Assembly: GCF_002257565.1 (NCBI RefSeq)
Contig: NZ_CP022736.1
Coordinates: forward strand, 4,960,001-5,024,000
Source of the DNA: Herbaspirillum sp. meg3
GTDB taxonomy: Bacteria; Pseudomonadota; Gammaproteobacteria; Burkholderiales; Burkholderiaceae_D
Direction of reading: 5' to 3'
DNA: 64,000 nt
Translations under genes and position numbers: made by a program
The notes under the pieces: generated by a model
Database searches by the model: none
The model's input: only the letters and a program-made list of their open reading frames with translations
Told to the model about the DNA's origin: nothing
Shown: one piece after another, positions 39,507 to 47,899 of the stretch
Layout: each line of letters begins with the position of its first letter
Position numbering within the stretch: the stretch's first letter is position 1

Positions 39507-39977
39507 ATGCGCAGCACGACCACGCAACCCGACCCTCGTTCGTCCAACCATGCGCGGCAACGCGGCTTGACGAAGTTCCAGCTGCTCGCAGCAATCGCCG
39601 TCATTGCGGTGATTGCGATTGTCGCCGCACCGCGTCTGATGACCGTCGTCAATCACGCCCACAATCCGGAAACCGTCACTGCCGAACAAGATCTCGGTGA
39701 GATTGAAAAAGCGCTGCAACTCTACAAGCAAGACACCGGCAGCTATCCGACCAATGACCAGGGCCTGCTGGCGCTGATCGTCAAGCCGACGCGCAGCCCG
39801 ATTCCGAAGGAGTGGAAAACCGGCGGCTACATCGACCGCCTGCCGCGCGATCCGTGGGGCCATCCTTATCAATACCGGCTCAGCAGCGAAGGCGACGCCT
39901 TTGACGTGTTCTCGTTCGGCGTCCATGGCCCGGATGAAGGCGACGACAATCCGGGTGTGATCCGCAGCAAGCATTGA
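39507..39977 (+). CDS. Orphan GspG-like type II secretion pseudopilin with altered +5 residue
   Basis: A 156-residue protein with a 20-residue basic leader, a prepilin-type cleavage glycine, one hydrophobic helix (residues 21-45) and a GspG globular domain with the segment DPWGHPYQYRL. A C-terminal acidic loop (GPDEGDDNPG) resembles the calcium site. After the glycine the sequence is LTKFQLL where the family has FTLIELL, so the usual glutamate at position +5 is glutamine and +1 is leucine. No other type II secretion genes are present. It could be a specialised minor pseudopilin working with a system elsewhere. GGAAAG precedes the ATG. Confidence 0.85.
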   Translation: MRSTTTQPDPRSSNHARQRGLTKFQLLAAIAVIAVIAIVAAPRLMTVVNHAHNPETVTAEQDLGEIEKALQLYKQDTGSYPTNDQGLLALIVKPTRSPIPKEWKTGGYIDRLPRDPWGHPYQYRLSSEGDAFDVFSFGVHGPDEGDDNPGVIRSKH

Positions 39978-40022
39978 TTGCTCAGTTGCGCAGTACCTGA
40001 GCAGCACGCCACTCCGGACGTA

Positions 40023-40050
40023 AAAAAGCCACGGAAATCCGTGGCTTTTT
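40023..40050. terminator. Bidirectional rho-independent terminator
   Basis: A perfect 12-bp stem (40023-40034 with 40039-40050) with the loop AAAT is flanked by A-runs and T-runs. It serves the plus-strand pseudopilin gene and the minus-strand hslVU-side transcript, which converge here. Confidence 0.93.
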
Positions 40051-40080
40051 CATTGCAGCTAGTCGCTACAAACCGAAACC

Positions 40081-40281
40081 TTAATCCTGCTCCGGCTCGT
40101 CCAGTTTCTTTTTCACGTCCAACCGGGCCGACTGCCGCAGCGCCGATGCCGTCTTGCGATGCGGACCGGCGGCGCGCTGCTTGGCGGCGACCGCCACCGG
40201 ATTGCGCGGCTTGGCAAGTTTTTGCGAAGGCTCGACGCGAAAGCTCATCTTCTGCCTCGTTGCCAGTGCCTTGTTTGCCAT
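40081..40281 (-). CDS. Small basic protein of unknown function
   Basis: A 66-residue protein rich in Lys, Arg and Ala with no membrane segment, signal peptide or recognised domain. It is probably real: a strong GAAGGAG lies about ten bases before the ATG, it begins 39 bases after hslU and it ends just before a terminator. High basic charge suggests nucleic acid or ribosome association, but that is speculation. Confidence 0.65.
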   Translation of the reverse strand: MANKALATRQKMSFRVEPSQKLAKPRNPVAVAAKQRAAGPHRKTASALRQSARLDVKKKLDEPEQD

Positions 40282-40320
40282 GGGTGCGCGCTCCTTCTCT
40301 GCGGTTCGGTCCTGTTACGC

Positions 40321-41679
40321 TTACAGCACGTAACGCGACAGGTCTTCGTTGACCGCCAGTTCGCCCAAACGATCCTTGACGTAGGCCGCATCGATGGCAA
40401 TGGTCTGCTCACCGGTTTCACCGGCGGAGAAAGAGATCTCTTCCAGCAGCTTTTCCATCACGGTGTAGAGACGGCGGGCGCCGATGTTCTCGGTCTTTTC
40501 GTTGACCGAAAACGCGATCTCCGCCAGTTGCTGGATACCGCTGTCGTCAAACTCCACCTTGACGCCTTCGGTTTCGAGCAGGGCCTGGTATTGCTTGGTC
40601 AGGCAGGCATCGGTGCCGGTCAGGATGGTTTTGAAATCATCGATCGACAAGGAATCCAGTTCGACGCGGATCGGGAAACGGCCTTGCAGTTCCGGAATCA
40701 GATCGGACGGCTTGGCCAGATGGAAAGCGCCCGAAGCGATGAACAGAATGTGATCTGTCTTGATCATGCCGTATTTGGTGTTGACGGTCGTCCCTTCCAC
40801 CAGTGGCAGCAGATCGCGTTGCACACCGGCGCGCGAGACGTCGGCACTGCCTTGCGAGCGTGTGGCGATCTTGTCGATTTCGTCGAGGAAGACGATGCCG
40901 TTTTGCTCGACGTTGGTGATGGCCTTCTGCTTCAACTCTTCTTCATTGACCAGCTTGCCGGCTTCTTCTTCGATCAGGAACTTCATGGCTTCCTTGATCT
41001 TGATCTTGCGGGTTTTCTTGCGGTTGCTGCCCATGCCGGAGAACATCGACTTGATCTGTTCGGTCATTTCTTCCATGCCCGGAGGCGCCATGATTTCCAT
41101 GGACGGTGCGGCGTCGGACAACTCGATCTCGATCTCGCGGTCGTCAAGCGCGCCTTCGCGCAGACGCTTGCGGAAGGTCTGGCGCGTGGTGCTGCCTTTC
41201 TCTTCCACGCCGTCACCCGAGGCGGCCGCAGTCTTGTTGCCTTCCGGCGTGAAGCCGAAATCGCGTGCCGGCGGCAGCAGGATATCGAGCACACGGTCTT
41301 CGGCGGCGTCTTCAGCGCGTGCGCGTACCTTGCGCACTTCGCCTTCACGCGTTTGCTTGACGCCGATGTCGATCAGGTCGCGGATGATGGTGTCGACATC
41401 GCGGCCGACATAGCCGACTTCGGTGAACTTGGTGGCTTCGATCTTGATGAAAGGCGCATCGGCCAGCTTGGCCAGGCGACGGGCGATTTCGGTTTTACCG
41501 ACACCGGTGGGGCCGATCATCAGGATGTTCTTTGGGGTGATTTCATGGCGCAGCGGTTCGGCGACCTGCTGACGACGCCAGCGATTGCGCAGCGCAATGG
41601 CGACGGCGCGCTTGGCGCGACCCTGGCCGACGACGTGTTTGTCCAGTTCGGAGACGATCTCTTTGGGAGTCATGTTCAT
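40321..41679 (-). CDS. hslU: ATP-dependent protease ATPase subunit HslU
   Basis: A 452-residue AAA+ unfoldase. The Walker A motif GPTGVGKT (about 56-63), the inserted I-domain (about 110-245), Walker B in GIVFLDEIDK and the C-terminal tail ending LSRYVL, which docks into HslV, are all present. It unfolds substrates and feeds them to HslV. It starts 18 bases after hslV, the usual operon. Heat-shock control is typical of the family; I did not find a convincing sigma-32 promoter. Confidence 0.97.
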   Translation of the reverse strand: MNMTPKEIVSELDKHVVGQGRAKRAVAIALRNRWRRQQVAEPLRHEITPKNILMIGPTGVGKTEIARRLAKLADAPFIKIEATKFTEVGYVGRDVDTIIRDLIDIGVKQTREGEVRKVRARAEDAAEDRVLDILLPPARDFGFTPEGNKTAAASGDGVEEKGSTTRQTFRKRLREGALDDREIEIELSDAAPSMEIMAPPGMEEMTEQIKSMFSGMGSNRKKTRKIKIKEAMKFLIEEEAGKLVNEEELKQKAITNVEQNGIVFLDEIDKIATRSQGSADVSRAGVQRDLLPLVEGTTVNTKYGMIKTDHILFIASGAFHLAKPSDLIPELQGRFPIRVELDSLSIDDFKTILTGTDACLTKQYQALLETEGVKVEFDDSGIQQLAEIAFSVNEKTENIGARRLYTVMEKLLEEISFSAGETGEQTIAIDAAYVKDRLGELAVNEDLSRYVL

Positions 41680-41697
41680 GGTGATGTTCTTTGCTCT

Positions 41698-42234
41698 TTA
41701 ATCGAGGGTTTCGATAATGTGATTCAGATTGGTATAGATGCAGAGCTCGCCTGCGATCACCAGTGATTTTTTGACGATATCGGCGGGCGACAGTTCGGTA
41801 TTCTCTTGCAGCGCCTTGGCGGCCGATTGGGCGAAAGTACCACCCGAACCGATCGCACCAATGCCGTCGGTCGGCTCCAGCACGTCGCCGTTGCCGGTGA
41901 TCACCAGAGTGCTGTCGCGGTCGGCGGTCAGCAGCATGGCTTCGAGGCGGCGCAGCATGCGGTCGGTGCGCCATTCCTTGGCCAGCTCAACCGAGGCGCG
42001 CATGAGGTTGCCTTGGTGCTTTTCCAGCTTGGATTCAAACAGGTCAAGCAGCGTAAAAGCATCGGCCGTGCCGCCGGCGAAACCGACCAGAACCTTGCCG
42101 TTATAGAGCTTGCGCACTTTGCGCGCCGTGCCCTTCATGACCACGTTGCCGAGCGTCACCTGCCCGTCGCCGCCGAGCGCCACGGTGTTGCCGCGTCGAA
42201 CGGAAAGGATGGTCGTGCCGTGAAATTGTTCCAT
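41698..42234 (-). CDS. hslV: ATP-dependent protease peptidase subunit HslV
   Basis: A 178-residue proteasome-like peptidase. The N-terminal sequence MEQFHGTTILSVRR shows the short propeptide; removal would expose the catalytic threonine T7. The GDGQVTLG and GFAGGTADAF motifs are conserved. It forms the double hexameric chamber served by HslU encoded directly downstream. GAGGCA precedes the ATG. Confidence 0.97.
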   Translation of the reverse strand: MEQFHGTTILSVRRGNTVALGGDGQVTLGNVVMKGTARKVRKLYNGKVLVGFAGGTADAFTLLDLFESKLEKHQGNLMRASVELAKEWRTDRMLRRLEAMLLTADRDSTLVITGNGDVLEPTDGIGAIGSGGTFAQSAAKALQENTELSPADIVKKSLVIAGELCIYTNLNHIIETLD

Positions 42235-42467
42235 GCTAATGCCTCAATGAATGGTGTTTCTACAGAATGTCGCTTTGCTTGTTCTGGTGAAATGGGGTCA
42301 GCCGCGCAGATTGCAAGGAGATTGCAAAGTACGTGGGCGCGTCACGTCCGAACGCCATATTTTACGCCGCCGGGCAGGACGAAACAGAATGGAAAAAGAG
42401 CAGGACGTGGACAGATGACAATCTGTCTACTTTAAGGAAGGGAAACGGAACATGGACAGGAATGTAA

Positions 42468-42507
42468 AAATGCCGTCGCCCCAGCGCATGCTGGAACGAC
42501 GGCATTT
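42468..42507 (-). terminator. Rho-independent terminator after putA
   Basis: A two-part stem (42469-42478 with 42497-42506, and inner CCAGC/GCTGG) is followed by TTTTTAC on the minus strand, 11 bases past the putA stop codon. Confidence 0.85.
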
Positions 42508-42517
42508 CTTTACAAAC

Positions 42518-45500
42518 TCAGACCGACAAGGTCATCAGGCTCGCATTACCACCTGCAGCCGTCGTATTGACACACAGCGCACGTTCAGCCACCAGACGCC
42601 ACAAGGCAATCGGCGCATCTTCAGCCGTCGGCACCAGCGGCACCAAGGCGCCCTCGCGGGCTGCCAACACATTGCGCCATTGCGTGATGACCGGCGCATC
42701 AACCAGCGCCAAATGCACATCCGCCGCCGCAATGTCGCCGCTGACATCAATCGCCTGATGCACCACTTGCGGCAAACCGGCAGGGATCAACTTGCTTTGC
42801 ATTGCCGGCACCACCGCCGTATTGCCGGTGGCAAGCACCGCAGCCAGTTGATTGAGCAGAGCCGAGACGTCGTCGGCGGCGCACAGGATCTTGCCGCGCG
42901 GCGCGAACGACAGCGTGTTGCGTTCGCCGGTCGGGCCGGGCAAGGTCAACGTCTTGTAGAGCAGGCTTTCCTGCACATAGGTCGCACCGACTTGCGCCAG
43001 CTTCGCGTGGCCATGGGTGGCGGCCCAATCCAGCAATGCTTTCAACGGCGCCGATGCAGCGCCCTTATCGTCGCTGAATAGTTTGACTTCGGCGTGGCGC
43101 TGCAGGCGCTTGAGATAGAGCGGGCCGCCTGCCTTGGGACCGGTACCCGATTTGCCTTCACCGCCGAAAGGCTGCACGCCGACCACTGCACCGACGATGT
43201 TGCGGTTGACGTAGATGTTGCCGACATGCGCGCGCTGCGCAACGAAATCGATGGTTTCATCGATGCGCGAATGCACGCCCAGCGTCAGGCCGTAGCCGCT
43301 GGCATTGATGGTGTCGATCAGTTGCGGTAACTGGTCGCGGCGATAGCGCAGCACGTGCAGCACGGGACCGAAAACTTCGCGCTTGAGCTGGGTGATGGAG
43401 TCGATCTCGATCACGGTCGGTGCGACGAAGGTGCCTTGCGCGTGACGCTCGTCCAGCGGCAGCTGATAGACCTTGCAGTTCTGCTTCATCTGCTCGATGT
43501 GCGCCAGCAATTGCGTGCGCGCGTCGATGTCGATGACCGGGCCGATGTCGGTTTCCAGGCAGTCCGGACGGCCGACGCGCAACTCTTGCATCGCCCCCTT
43601 CAGCATGGTCATGGTCTTGTCGGCGATGTCTTCCTGCAGGCACAGCACGCGCAGCGCCGAGCAGCGTTGGCCGGCGCTGTCGAAGGCCGAGCTGAGGACA
43701 TCCTGCACGACCTGTTCAGGCAAGGCGCTGGAGTCGACGATCAAGGCGTTCTGGCCGCCGGTTTCAGCGATGAACGGAATGTCGCCGTGCTCGTCCTTGA
43801 TGCGTTGCGCCAGTGTGCGATTGATCAGTTGTGCGACTTCGGTCGAGCCGGTGAAGATCACGCCTTTGACGCGCACGTCGCCCGTCAGCGTAGCGCCGAC
43901 GGTCTCGCCGCGGCCGGGCAAGAATTGCAATGCCGCGCGCGGGACACCTGCTTCATGCAGCAATTGCACGGCACGATGCGCGATCAGTGGTGTTTGTTCG
44001 GCAGGCTTGGCCAGCACGACGTTGCCGGCGGCCAGCGAAGCGCTGACTTCGCCGATGAAAATCGCCAGCGGGAAATTCCATGGACTGATGCAGACCACCG
44101 GGCCCCAGGCCAGCGCGTTGCCGTCGTGGCGTGTTTGCAGTGCGTAGTAACGCAGGAAGTCGACTGCTTCGCGCACTTCCGCAATGGCGTTCGGCAGCGA
44201 CTTGCCGGCTTCGCGCACGGCCAGCGCCATGAGTTCCGGCTGATGTGTTTCAAAGAGATCGGCGGCGCGCTCCAGCATTTGCGCGCGGTCGGATGAGGAC
44301 ACCGATTGCCATTCGGAGGCGAAAGCGGTCGCAGCTTCCAGCGCGCTTTCCACGTCGGCGCGCGAGGCTTCGACCACCTGGCCGACGACGTCGCGACGGT
44401 CGGCCGGATTGCAGATCTGCTGCAACTCGCCGGTCGAGTGGGCGCCATCGTGCAGCAACGGCACAGCTTGCCATTGATGCGTCGACGCCTGTACGAAGAT
44501 GCGGTCGAGTTCGCGCAGGCTGTCTTCGTTGCTGAGATCGATGCCGGTGGAGTTTTTACGTTCTTCACCGTACAGATTGCGTGGCAACGCGATCTGTGGA
44601 TGCGGCTCGCCGCCGGACTTTTGCACGGAGGCGATCGGGTCGGTGATCAGCGTATCGATGGCGACGTTTTCGTCGACGATCTGATTCACGAAGGACGAGT
44701 TGGCGCCATTCTCCAGCAAGCGGCGCACCAGGTAAGCCAGCAGCGTCTGATGCGAACCCACCGGCGCGTAAATGCGGCAAGCTTTGCCGAGCTGATCGGC
44801 GCCCACCACCTGGTCGTAAAGCGTCTCGCCCATGCCATGCAAACATTGGAACTCGTAGTCGTCAATCTTGTGTTGTTGCGCCCAGGTGTAAATCGCGGAC
44901 AGCGTGTGCGCGTTGTGCGTGGCGAATTGCGGATAGATGGCGTCGGTCGAGGCCAGCAGTTTTTGCGCACAGGTCAGGTAGGACAGATCGGTGTGCACCT
45001 TGCGCGTATAGACCGGATAGCCGGACAAACCGTCCACTTGCGCGCGCTTGATTTCGCTGTCCCAGTACGCGCCTTTGACCAGACGCACCATCAGCTTGCG
45101 ACCGCTGCGGCGCGCCAGATCAGCGAGGTAGTCGATCACGAAGGGGCAACGCTTTTGATAGGCCTGCACCACGAAACCGATGCCTTCAAAACCATCGAGG
45201 TCGCGATCAAACGCCAGCGCTTCCATCAGGTCCAGCGACAGCTCCAGGCGGTCGGCTTCTTCGGCGTCGATATTGAGGCCGATGTTGTAGGACTTGGCCA
45301 GCACCAGCAATTGCTTCAGTCGCGGCAACAGTTCATTCATCACGCGCGCATGTTGTGCACGCGAATAGCGCGGATGCAGCGCCGACAGTTTGACCGAAAT
45401 GCCGGGACCGTTCTTGATGCCGCGGCCGTTGGAGGCGCGGCCGATGGCGTGGATGGCTTCTTCGTAGGATTTGTAATAGAAGGCGGCGTCGTGCTCGGTC

Positions 45501-46186
45501 AGCGCGGCTTCTCCGAGCATGTCGTAGGAATAGCGATAGCCGCGCTTTTCGTTGTCGCGGCTGTTGTCGAGCGCTTCGGCGATAGTCTGGCCGGTGACAA
45601 ACTGATTGCCCAGCATGCGCATGGCGAGATCGACGCCCTTGCGGATCAGCGGCTCGCCGCCCTTGTTGATCAGACGCGTCAGCGCCGAAGCCAGACCGCT
45701 TTCGCTATTGGTACCGACCAGCTTGCCGGTGATCAGCAAGCCCCAGGTTGCCGCATTGACGAACAGCGATGGCGACTCGCCCAGATGCTTGCGCCAGTCG
45801 CCCTTGCTGATCTTGTCAGCGATCAGGCGGTCGGCGGTCTGGTGATCGGGAATGCGCAGCAGCGCTTCGGCCAGGCACATGAGCGCCACGCCCTCTTCCG
45901 ACGACAGCGAGAATTCATGCATCAGCGCATCCACGCCGGACGAGCGGGTGCGTTTGGTGCGCACTGCCTGCACCAGCTTACGCGCGAGCTTTTGGGTCGC
46001 CTCGGTCCAGGTCGCATTGCTTTGCACCTGCGACAGCAGCCACTGTACGGCGCCACGTTCATCGCGGCGGTACACCGCAGTGATCGCTGCGCGCAATGGC
46101 GTTTGCTCAGCCATCACTTCGTGATGAAAAACGGAGAAAGCAGGAAGAAAAGTAGAAGCGTCGGACGGATGGGAGGCGTTGTTCAT
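42518..46186 (-). CDS. putA: Bifunctional proline dehydrogenase/L-glutamate gamma-semialdehyde dehydrogenase, without DNA-binding domain
   Basis: A protein of about 1222 residues that oxidises L-proline to glutamate. It has a proline dehydrogenase barrel (roughly 130-470, with FEGIGFVVQAYQKR and RLVKGAYWDSEIKRAQ). An aldehyde dehydrogenase domain follows (about 560-1020, catalytic glutamate in IAETGGQNALI, catalytic cysteine in SAGQRCSALRVL). A further C-terminal domain completes it. There is no ribbon-helix-helix domain at the N-terminus, so unlike E. coli PutA it should not repress its own gene; the nearby Lrp-type regulator at 54772 is the obvious candidate. The start at 46186 is chosen over 46213 tentatively. 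It lies downstream of the liv/hydroxyproline operon. Confidence 0.95.
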   Translation of the reverse strand: MNNASHPSDASTFLPAFSVFHHEVMAEQTPLRAAITAVYRRDERGAVQWLLSQVQSNATWTEATQKLARKLVQAVRTKRTRSSGVDALMHEFSLSSEEGVALMCLAEALLRIPDHQTADRLIADKISKGDWRKHLGESPSLFVNAATWGLLITGKLVGTNSESGLASALTRLINKGGEPLIRKGVDLAMRMLGNQFVTGQTIAEALDNSRDNEKRGYRYSYDMLGEAALTEHDAAFYYKSYEEAIHAIGRASNGRGIKNGPGISVKLSALHPRYSRAQHARVMNELLPRLKQLLVLAKSYNIGLNIDAEEADRLELSLDLMEALAFDRDLDGFEGIGFVVQAYQKRCPFVIDYLADLARRSGRKLMVRLVKGAYWDSEIKRAQVDGLSGYPVYTRKVHTDLSYLTCAQKLLASTDAIYPQFATHNAHTLSAIYTWAQQHKIDDYEFQCLHGMGETLYDQVVGADQLGKACRIYAPVGSHQTLLAYLVRRLLENGANSSFVNQIVDENVAIDTLITDPIASVQKSGGEPHPQIALPRNLYGEERKNSTGIDLSNEDSLRELDRIFVQASTHQWQAVPLLHDGAHSTGELQQICNPADRRDVVGQVVEASRADVESALEAATAFASEWQSVSSSDRAQMLERAADLFETHQPELMALAVREAGKSLPNAIAEVREAVDFLRYYALQTRHDGNALAWGPVVCISPWNFPLAIFIGEVSASLAAGNVVLAKPAEQTPLIAHRAVQLLHEAGVPRAALQFLPGRGETVGATLTGDVRVKGVIFTGSTEVAQLINRTLAQRIKDEHGDIPFIAETGGQNALIVDSSALPEQVVQDVLSSAFDSAGQRCSALRVLCLQEDIADKTMTMLKGAMQELRVGRPDCLETDIGPVIDIDARTQLLAHIEQMKQNCKVYQLPLDERHAQGTFVAPTVIEIDSITQLKREVFGPVLHVLRYRRDQLPQLIDTINASGYGLTLGVHSRIDETIDFVAQRAHVGNIYVNRNIVGAVVGVQPFGGEGKSGTGPKAGGPLYLKRLQRHAEVKLFSDDKGAASAPLKALLDWAATHGHAKLAQVGATYVQESLLYKTLTLPGPTGERNTLSFAPRGKILCAADDVSALLNQLAAVLATGNTAVVPAMQSKLIPAGLPQVVHQAIDVSGDIAAADVHLALVDAPVITQWRNVLAAREGALVPLVPTAEDAPIALWRLVAERALCVNTTAAGGNASLMTLSV

Positions 46187-46446
46187 ATTGGTTTGTCTCG
46201 GAAAAGTCGGCAAAACACGGTTTTTTGCTTGCTGCGATTTTATTCGGGATACGCCAATATTAATTCTGCATTTAACGCATTAATTGCAAATTAAATTAAG
46301 ATAAGTATGTTTTTACAGAATTATATTCTTAATAATTTTTGACTTTGGCTGATAAACAAACACCCGTCCGGACGATGCGGGACGGGTGTTTGGATGAAGC
46401 TGAAAGGCTGTCTGGCTGATTACGCCTGACGGCTTAATGAATCGGA
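46187..46446. other. putA upstream region with terminator of the RcnB gene
   Basis: An AT-rich stretch (about 46226-46345) probably contains the putA promoter and Lrp-type sites, but none is clear enough to mark. The RcnB-gene terminator is at 46359-46390. Confidence 0.5.
46359..46390 (-). terminator. Rho-independent terminator after the RcnB-family gene
   Basis: AACACCCGTC (46359-46368) pairs with 46381-46390 around a 12-base loop and is followed by TTTGTTTAT on the minus strand. It insulates putA from upstream transcription. Confidence 0.85.
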
Positions 46447-46854
46447 TTAATTGCCCAGCAACAATTGCATGATGATGCCTGTGCCGATGGCGACCAGCAC
46501 ATAATCACCACCGGTCTGCACCCATTGGTAGCCGCGCGGCGGCGCGCTCAGGCGATGTTCGCGCCAGTTGTTGACGACGTACTGGCGGTTGCGGTATTCC
46601 GGCGGCAGGCGGTCGCCGCGGTGGAAGGCGTGGTTAGGACCGGCGCCGCGTTCGTCACGGCGATCGGGTGGACCGCGGCGATCATCACGATGATCGCGAT
46701 GGTCGTCACGACGATCAGGCGGACCGCGTCGATCGTCATGGCCTTGCGGTGGACGGCCGTCGTCGCGACCATATTGTTGGGCATAGACAGCAGGCAAAGC
46801 GCCGACGCCGAGCGTCAGGGCGAGAACCGAGGAGACAATGGATTTTTTATTCAT
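46447..46854 (-). CDS. RcnB-family periplasmic protein
   Basis: A 135-residue secreted protein with a signal peptide cut after VYA (about residue 25). A central repeat-rich Arg/Asp/His/Pro segment (RRGPPDRRDD-like units, about 30-75) and the RcnB-family domain (FHRGDRLPPEYRNRQYVVNNW ... YQWVQTGGDYVLVA) follow. E. coli RcnB influences nickel and cobalt homeostasis in the periplasm. Most family members are uncharacterised, so a metal role here is only a hint. The gene sits alone between the liv operon terminator and putA. Confidence 0.85.
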   Translation of the reverse strand: MNKKSIVSSVLALTLGVGALPAVYAQQYGRDDGRPPQGHDDRRGPPDRRDDHRDHRDDRRGPPDRRDERGAGPNHAFHRGDRLPPEYRNRQYVVNNWREHRLSAPPRGYQWVQTGGDYVLVAIGTGIIMQLLLGN

Positions 46855-46887
46855 GGTGGGCTCCGTACGATATCAATAAAGCAAAAA

Positions 46888-46938
46888 CCCGCTGCACAGC
46901 ACTGTTGCCGAAAGCATATGCACTGCGAATGCAGCGGG
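46888..46938 (-). terminator. Probable terminator of the liv operon
   Basis: CCCGCTGCA (46888-46896) pairs with TGCAGCGGG (46930-46938) and on the minus strand is followed by TTTTTGCTTT. The 33-base loop is unusually long. It lies just upstream of the RcnB-family gene, so readthrough could express that gene. Confidence 0.65.
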
Positions 46939-47044
46939 ACTGCAGTATGGAGCCCTTAACACGTGGCATGGTTCCTTAAAGGATGTATCTGAATGCTACC
47001 AAGGAAGCCTGCTCTAGCGTTGTCAGCCGGATGTCAGTCTTGCA

Positions 47045-47770
47045 TCAGCCTTCACCCAGATAAGCCGCCTTCACACGTGGATCGTTGAGCATGTCCTTGG
47101 CGTTGCCGGTCATGGTGATCAGTCCCGACTCCATCACATAGCCGCGATGCGCTGCTTCCAAGGCCAGCTTGGCGTTCTGCTCCACCAGCAGGATCGTGAT
47201 GCCCTGCGCCGATACCGTACGGATCACTTCGAAGATCTTCTCCACCATGATCGGCGACAAGCCCATCGACGGTTCATCCAGCAGCAGCAATTTCGGATGG
47301 CTCATCAGCGCACGCGCCATGGCCAGCATCTGCTGTTCGCCGCCCGACAAGGTACCTGCCATCTGGCTGGCGCGTTCCTTCAATCGTGGAAACACGGTGA
47401 ACCAGTGGTCGATGTCTTGCGCGATCTGCTGCTTGTCGTCGCTGGTGTAGGCGCCCATCAGCAGGTTCTCGTGGATGCTCATGCGCGTAAAAACGCCACG
47501 CCCTTCCGGCACCATCGCCAGCTTTTGCTGCACCAGATTGAAGGAGCTTTGGCCCTTCAGCGCTTGACCGAGATAGGTGATGTGGCCGCTGACTTTGCAG
47601 TTCGGCAGCGTGCCGGTGATGGCTTTCAAGGTGGTGGTCTTGCCGGCGCCATTGGCGCCGATCAGCGTGACCAGTTCGCCTTCATTGACTTCCAGGCTCG
47701 CGCCCTTGACGGCCTTGATGCCGCCGTAGGCGACGCTCAGGTCTTCAACTTTTAAGATGTTTGTTGTCAT
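47045..47770 (-). CDS. livF: Branched-chain amino acid-type ABC transporter ATP-binding protein LivF
   Basis: A 241-residue ABC ATPase with Walker A GANGAGKTT, signature LSGGEQQMLAMARAL and Walker B LLLLDEPSMGLSP. It has the short LivF form with a C-terminal VMESGLI segment. It works with LivG as the ATPase pair of the importer. It is the last gene of the operon, 129 bases after livG; that gap is filled by the palindromic element at 47814-47898. Confidence 0.95.
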   Translation of the reverse strand: MTTNILKVEDLSVAYGGIKAVKGASLEVNEGELVTLIGANGAGKTTTLKAITGTLPNCKVSGHITYLGQALKGQSSFNLVQQKLAMVPEGRGVFTRMSIHENLLMGAYTSDDKQQIAQDIDHWFTVFPRLKERASQMAGTLSGGEQQMLAMARALMSHPKLLLLDEPSMGLSPIMVEKIFEVIRTVSAQGITILLVEQNAKLALEAAHRGYVMESGLITMTGNAKDMLNDPRVKAAYLGEG

Positions 47771-47813
47771 TGTGATCTTTCAACTTTTTATACAGCGCTT
47801 CGTTGACTCTGTG

Positions 47814-47898
47814 GCGTACCTTGAGCGCCGTAGCGAGCGGGGGCAGGCGAGCATCGCAGTGCTGGTCTGCGCCCGCGCAGCAGGCGAACAAGGTGCGC
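47814..47898. repeat. Long imperfect palindrome C between livG and livF
   Basis: An 85-nt inverted repeat centred near 47856. The outer arms GCGTACCTTGAGCGC and GCGCACCTTGTTCGC (reverse complement of the right end) match at 12 of 15 positions. The inner arms GCAGGCGAGCA and TGCTGGTCTGC pair at 9 of 11 around TCGCAG. The left arm contains CGTAGCGAGCG, shared with elements A (49981) and B (61815). It ends two bases before the livG stop codon. Confidence 0.8.
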
Positions 47899-47899
47899 A

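Noticed and set aside
47814..47898. Reading the livG-livF hairpin as a simple terminator
   Set aside because: It is far longer than an intrinsic terminator, has no T-run in the direction of transcription and lies inside an operon.
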